From an uncultured Clostridia bacterium (GTDB lineage Bacteria > Bacillota > Clostridia > Oscillospirales > Ruminococcaceae), in NCBI GenBank assembly GCA_947624425.1, contig CANQKG010000068.1, positions 1 through 7,319 of the forward strand: a DNA stretch of 7,319 nt, given 5' to 3'. Numbering within the stretch: position 1 is the first letter of the stretch; every line of letters starts with the position of its first letter. This document shows positions 5,299 to 7,319 of the stretch, in pieces. The notes beneath the pieces were generated by a model that saw nothing but the letters and a program-made list of their open reading frames with translations, was not told the origin of the DNA and made no database searches. The position numbers were made by a program, and so were the translations under genes.

Positions 5299-7319
5299 AT
5301 GAGACAACAGGATCTGCCGTCCGGCGTGCGGACGGCGTGGCAGTCATGCGCTGCCAAACAGGAGGACAATACGCCCATTCGGGCGGTCGCGCAGGGTGAT
5401 CTGAGCTTGGATCACAGCCTGCAAAAAAGCTATTTGATCCTGACCGATCGGGCGGTTTATCATGCCGCGTCTGTCCGCGCCGGCGAATGGAACGGCACCG
5501 GCAGAGTGACGGCAGCGGATGACGAGGTATCCTCCTTTGCGGTTTATCCGCTCGGCCGGATCGCCGATCCGGCGGTGGATAACGAGGTGGTCGGCGGCCT
5601 GCTGCGGTTCAAGCTGGACGGGAAGGAGCGGGCGATCTGCCGCTTTTCGGGTGCCTGTATGCGGGATATGACCCGTTTTCACCGCTGTCTGGATCGGCTT
5701 TTGCAGGGGGAAGAGACAGTGACACAGGAGGAGGAGCCGGAGCGCTGCTGTCCCAAATGCGGCAGACCCTATCCCGATCCTCATCGGGCGGTCTGTCCCC
5801 ACTGCGTGGAAAAGGGCAGCGTGTTCACCCGCGTGCTTTCCTACTTTAAGCCTTATCGCGCTCGGGTGGCGGTGATGCTTTTGTTCATCATGCTCTCGGC
5901 GGTCTGTCAGGCGGTGCTGCCCTATTTGAACGGCTCGCTGTTTTACGATAAGGTGCTGGGGCGTGACGAGGCGCTGGCAAGCTCCCTCGGGCTTGGCGGC
6001 AGGTTCGGACTGCTGCTTTTGCTGCTGACGGTAACCTATGCGCTGGTTCGCATCTTAAACGGCGTGTTCGGGATTCTCCACGGCAGGATCTCCGCCTATA
6101 TCGTGCCGGGCGTGGTGCGCGCGCTTCGGAACACCGTTTATGAGGCGCTGCAGCGGCTTTCGATCGGCTTTTACACCCGCCGTCAGACCGGCGGACTGAT
6201 GCAGCGGGTGATCCGGGACACCGAGGAGGTCTTTACCTTTTTCATTGACGTCCTACCCTTTGCGCTGTCCAATATCCTCACCTTTTTGTTTGCGGCAGTC
6301 ATCATGTTCACTGCCAATTGGAAATTGGCAATTTTGTCCCTCTGCCTGCTGCCGCCGCTCTTTATCGCCTTTTACCGCCTGGTGCCGATGATGTGGCGCA
6401 CCTTCAGCGCAAGGGCGCGGGCAAGGCGGCATGTGACAAGCAATCTGAACGATAATTTTGTCGGCGCACGGGTGGTCAAGGCGTTCGGGCAGGAGGAAAG
6501 CGAGATCGCCCGCTTCGACCAAAGCAGCGACAGCCTCCGCCGCGCCGAGATTCAGGTGGCGCAGCAGCAGAGCATCAATGCCATCTCCTTCGAGCTGGCA
6601 AGGGAATTGCCCACTGTGCTGGTCTGGGGCGTCGGCGCCTATATGATCCTCGCTTCAAGCGGCAGCTTCCGGTATGGCGAGCTGCTCACCTTTGTCAATT
6701 ACCTGACCATGATGCAGGGGCCGATGCGGTTTTTATCCCTTTTGTTCCGGCGGTGGTCGCAGAGCATGAGCGCCGCCCAGCGGGTCTTTGAGATCGTGGA
6801 CGCGCCTGCCGAGATCATCGAGGCTCCCGACGCGGTGGACAAAAAGCTGCGCGGGGAGATCACGGTGCGGGACGTGAGCTTCAGCTATGAGCCGAATAAG
6901 CCGGTGCTCAAACACATTTCGTTTCATGTCACGCCGGGAGAAACGCTGGGGATCGTGGGGCGTTCGGGCGCCGGGAAATCCACGCTGGTCAACCTGATCT
7001 CCCGCCTTTACGATGTGGAGGAAGGCGCTATCGAGCTGGACGGCGCAGACGTCCGGCAGCTTTCCTTTGCCTCCCTTCGCAGTACGGTTGCCATGGTGAG
7101 TCAGGAAACCTACATCTTTATGGGGACGATTGCCGAGAATATCGCCTATGCCCGTCCCGACGCCACCCATGAGGAGATATTGCAGGCGGCGGCGCAGGCG
7201 GGCGCGCACCGGTTTATCTGCCGCCTGCCGGACGGGTACGATACCGTGATCGGCACCGGCGGGCGTCAGCTTTCGGGCGGAGAACGGCAGCGGCTGTCGA
7301 TCGCCCGCGCGATTTTGGC
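5299..7319 (+). CDS. ABC exporter half-transporter with N-terminal PH-like and zinc-ribbon region (3' end outside window)
   Basis: An open frame of 673 codons with no stop in the window. The start ATG 5299 has GAGGT (5288-5292) 6 nt upstream. Residues 25-140 are soluble and beta-rich (SYLILTDRAVYH, GGLLRFKLDG, then a helix ending in LDRLL), like a PH/GRAM fold. Residues 150-170 are a zinc ribbon, Cys151-x2-Cys154-x11-Cys166-x2-Cys169. The type IV exporter membrane domain follows, about 180-490, with hydrophobic segments near 187-208, 235-256, 317-337, 341-364, 430-452 and 460-481, and the coupling region LSIGFYTRRQTGGLMQRV (287-304). The ATPase has Walker A GRSGAGKST (554-562), Q-loop Gln602 and signature LSGGE (658-662). 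Walker B, D-loop and H-loop lie beyond the window. The substrate is unknown; the core resembles lipid and multidrug exporters. It should work as a homodimer or with a partner encoded downstream. Confidence 0.92.
   Translation, partial: MRQQDLPSGVRTAWQSCAAKQEDNTPIRAVAQGDLSLDHSLQKSYLILTDRAVYHAASVRAGEWNGTGRVTAADDEVSSFAVYPLGRIADPAVDNEVVGGLLRFKLDGKERAICRFSGACMRDMTRFHRCLDRLLQGEETVTQEEEPERCCPKCGRPYPDPHRAVCPHCVEKGSVFTRVLSYFKPYRARVAVMLLFIMLSAVCQAVLPYLNGSLFYDKVLGRDEALASSLGLGGRFGLLLLLLTVTYALVRILNGVFGILHGRISAYIVPGVVRALRNTVYEALQRLSIGFYTRRQTGGLMQRVIRDTEEVFTFFIDVLPFALSNILTFLFAAVIMFTANWKLAILSLCLLPPLFIAFYRLVPMMWRTFSARARARRHVTSNLNDNFVGARVVKAFGQEESEIARFDQSSDSLRRAEIQVAQQQSINAISFELARELPTVLVWGVGAYMILASSGSFRYGELLTFVNYLTMMQGPMRFLSLLFRRWSQSMSAAQRVFEIVDAPAEIIEAPDAVDKKLRGEITVRDVSFSYEPNKPVLKHISFHVTPGETLGIVGRSGAGKSTLVNLISRLYDVEEGAIELDGADVRQLSFASLRSTVAMVSQETYIFMGTIAENIAYARPDATHEEILQAAAQAGAHRFICRLPDGYDTVIGTGGRQLSGGERQRLSIARAIL

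Noticed and set aside
6312..6330. Perfect 8-bp inverted repeat (TGCCAATT / AATTGGCA, three-base loop) followed by ATTTTG inside the ABC exporter gene
   Set aside because: It encodes the common exporter sequence ANWKLA after a membrane helix, so the symmetry is likely a by-product of codon choice; the T run is too short for a convincing terminator.

Overview
This window looks like a chromosomal segment from a GC-rich, Gram-positive-type anaerobe of the class Clostridia, probably near Ruminococcaceae/Oscillospiraceae. That placement is inferred from the order L21 - Prp protease - L27 - Obg, the Firmicute-type cleavable N-terminal extension on L27, a Mini-III RNase and a YitT membrane protein, plus strong GC preference at third codon positions. 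No species can be named. All eight genes lie on the + strand; the first (rplU) and last (an ABC exporter) run off the window. No tRNA, rRNA, CRISPR array, insertion sequence or prophage gene is visible.

Layout: (1) 1-748 is the ribosomal cluster rplU (3' end) - prp - rpmA. Prp is the cysteine protease that trims the N-terminal extension of L27 encoded by the next gene, so protease and substrate are adjacent. (2) A good intrinsic terminator (760-794) ends this cluster only 15 nt before the obgE start. (3) 810-2486 carries obgE and mrnC, translation-assembly GTPase and 23S rRNA maturase, so ribosome-biogenesis genes continue past the terminator. mrnC is best read from a TTG start at 2085, because a strong Shine-Dalgarno lies just upstream of it and inside the longer ATG reading. 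(4) After a 10-bp stem-loop comes a yitT-family membrane protein gene (2540-3385). (5) 3467-5116 is a free-standing AMP-forming acyl-CoA synthetase of the medium-chain (MACS) type, with its own sigma-A-like promoter and a strong terminator, so it is probably a single-gene unit. (6) 5117-5298 is the longest non-coding gap. It holds that terminator, a 20-bp tandem repeat that may be an operator, and a weak possible promoter. (7) 5299 to the window end is a type IV (ABCB-like) ABC exporter half-transporter with an unusual soluble N-terminus: a beta-rich, PH/GRAM-like stretch followed by a four-cysteine zinc ribbon, placed before the six-helix membrane domain and ATPase. It has no stop in the window and is cut after the ABC signature motif.

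Most of the window is conserved housekeeping DNA. The parts most worth a second look are the N-terminal module of the exporter with the repeat upstream of it, and the terminator between rpmA and obgE.
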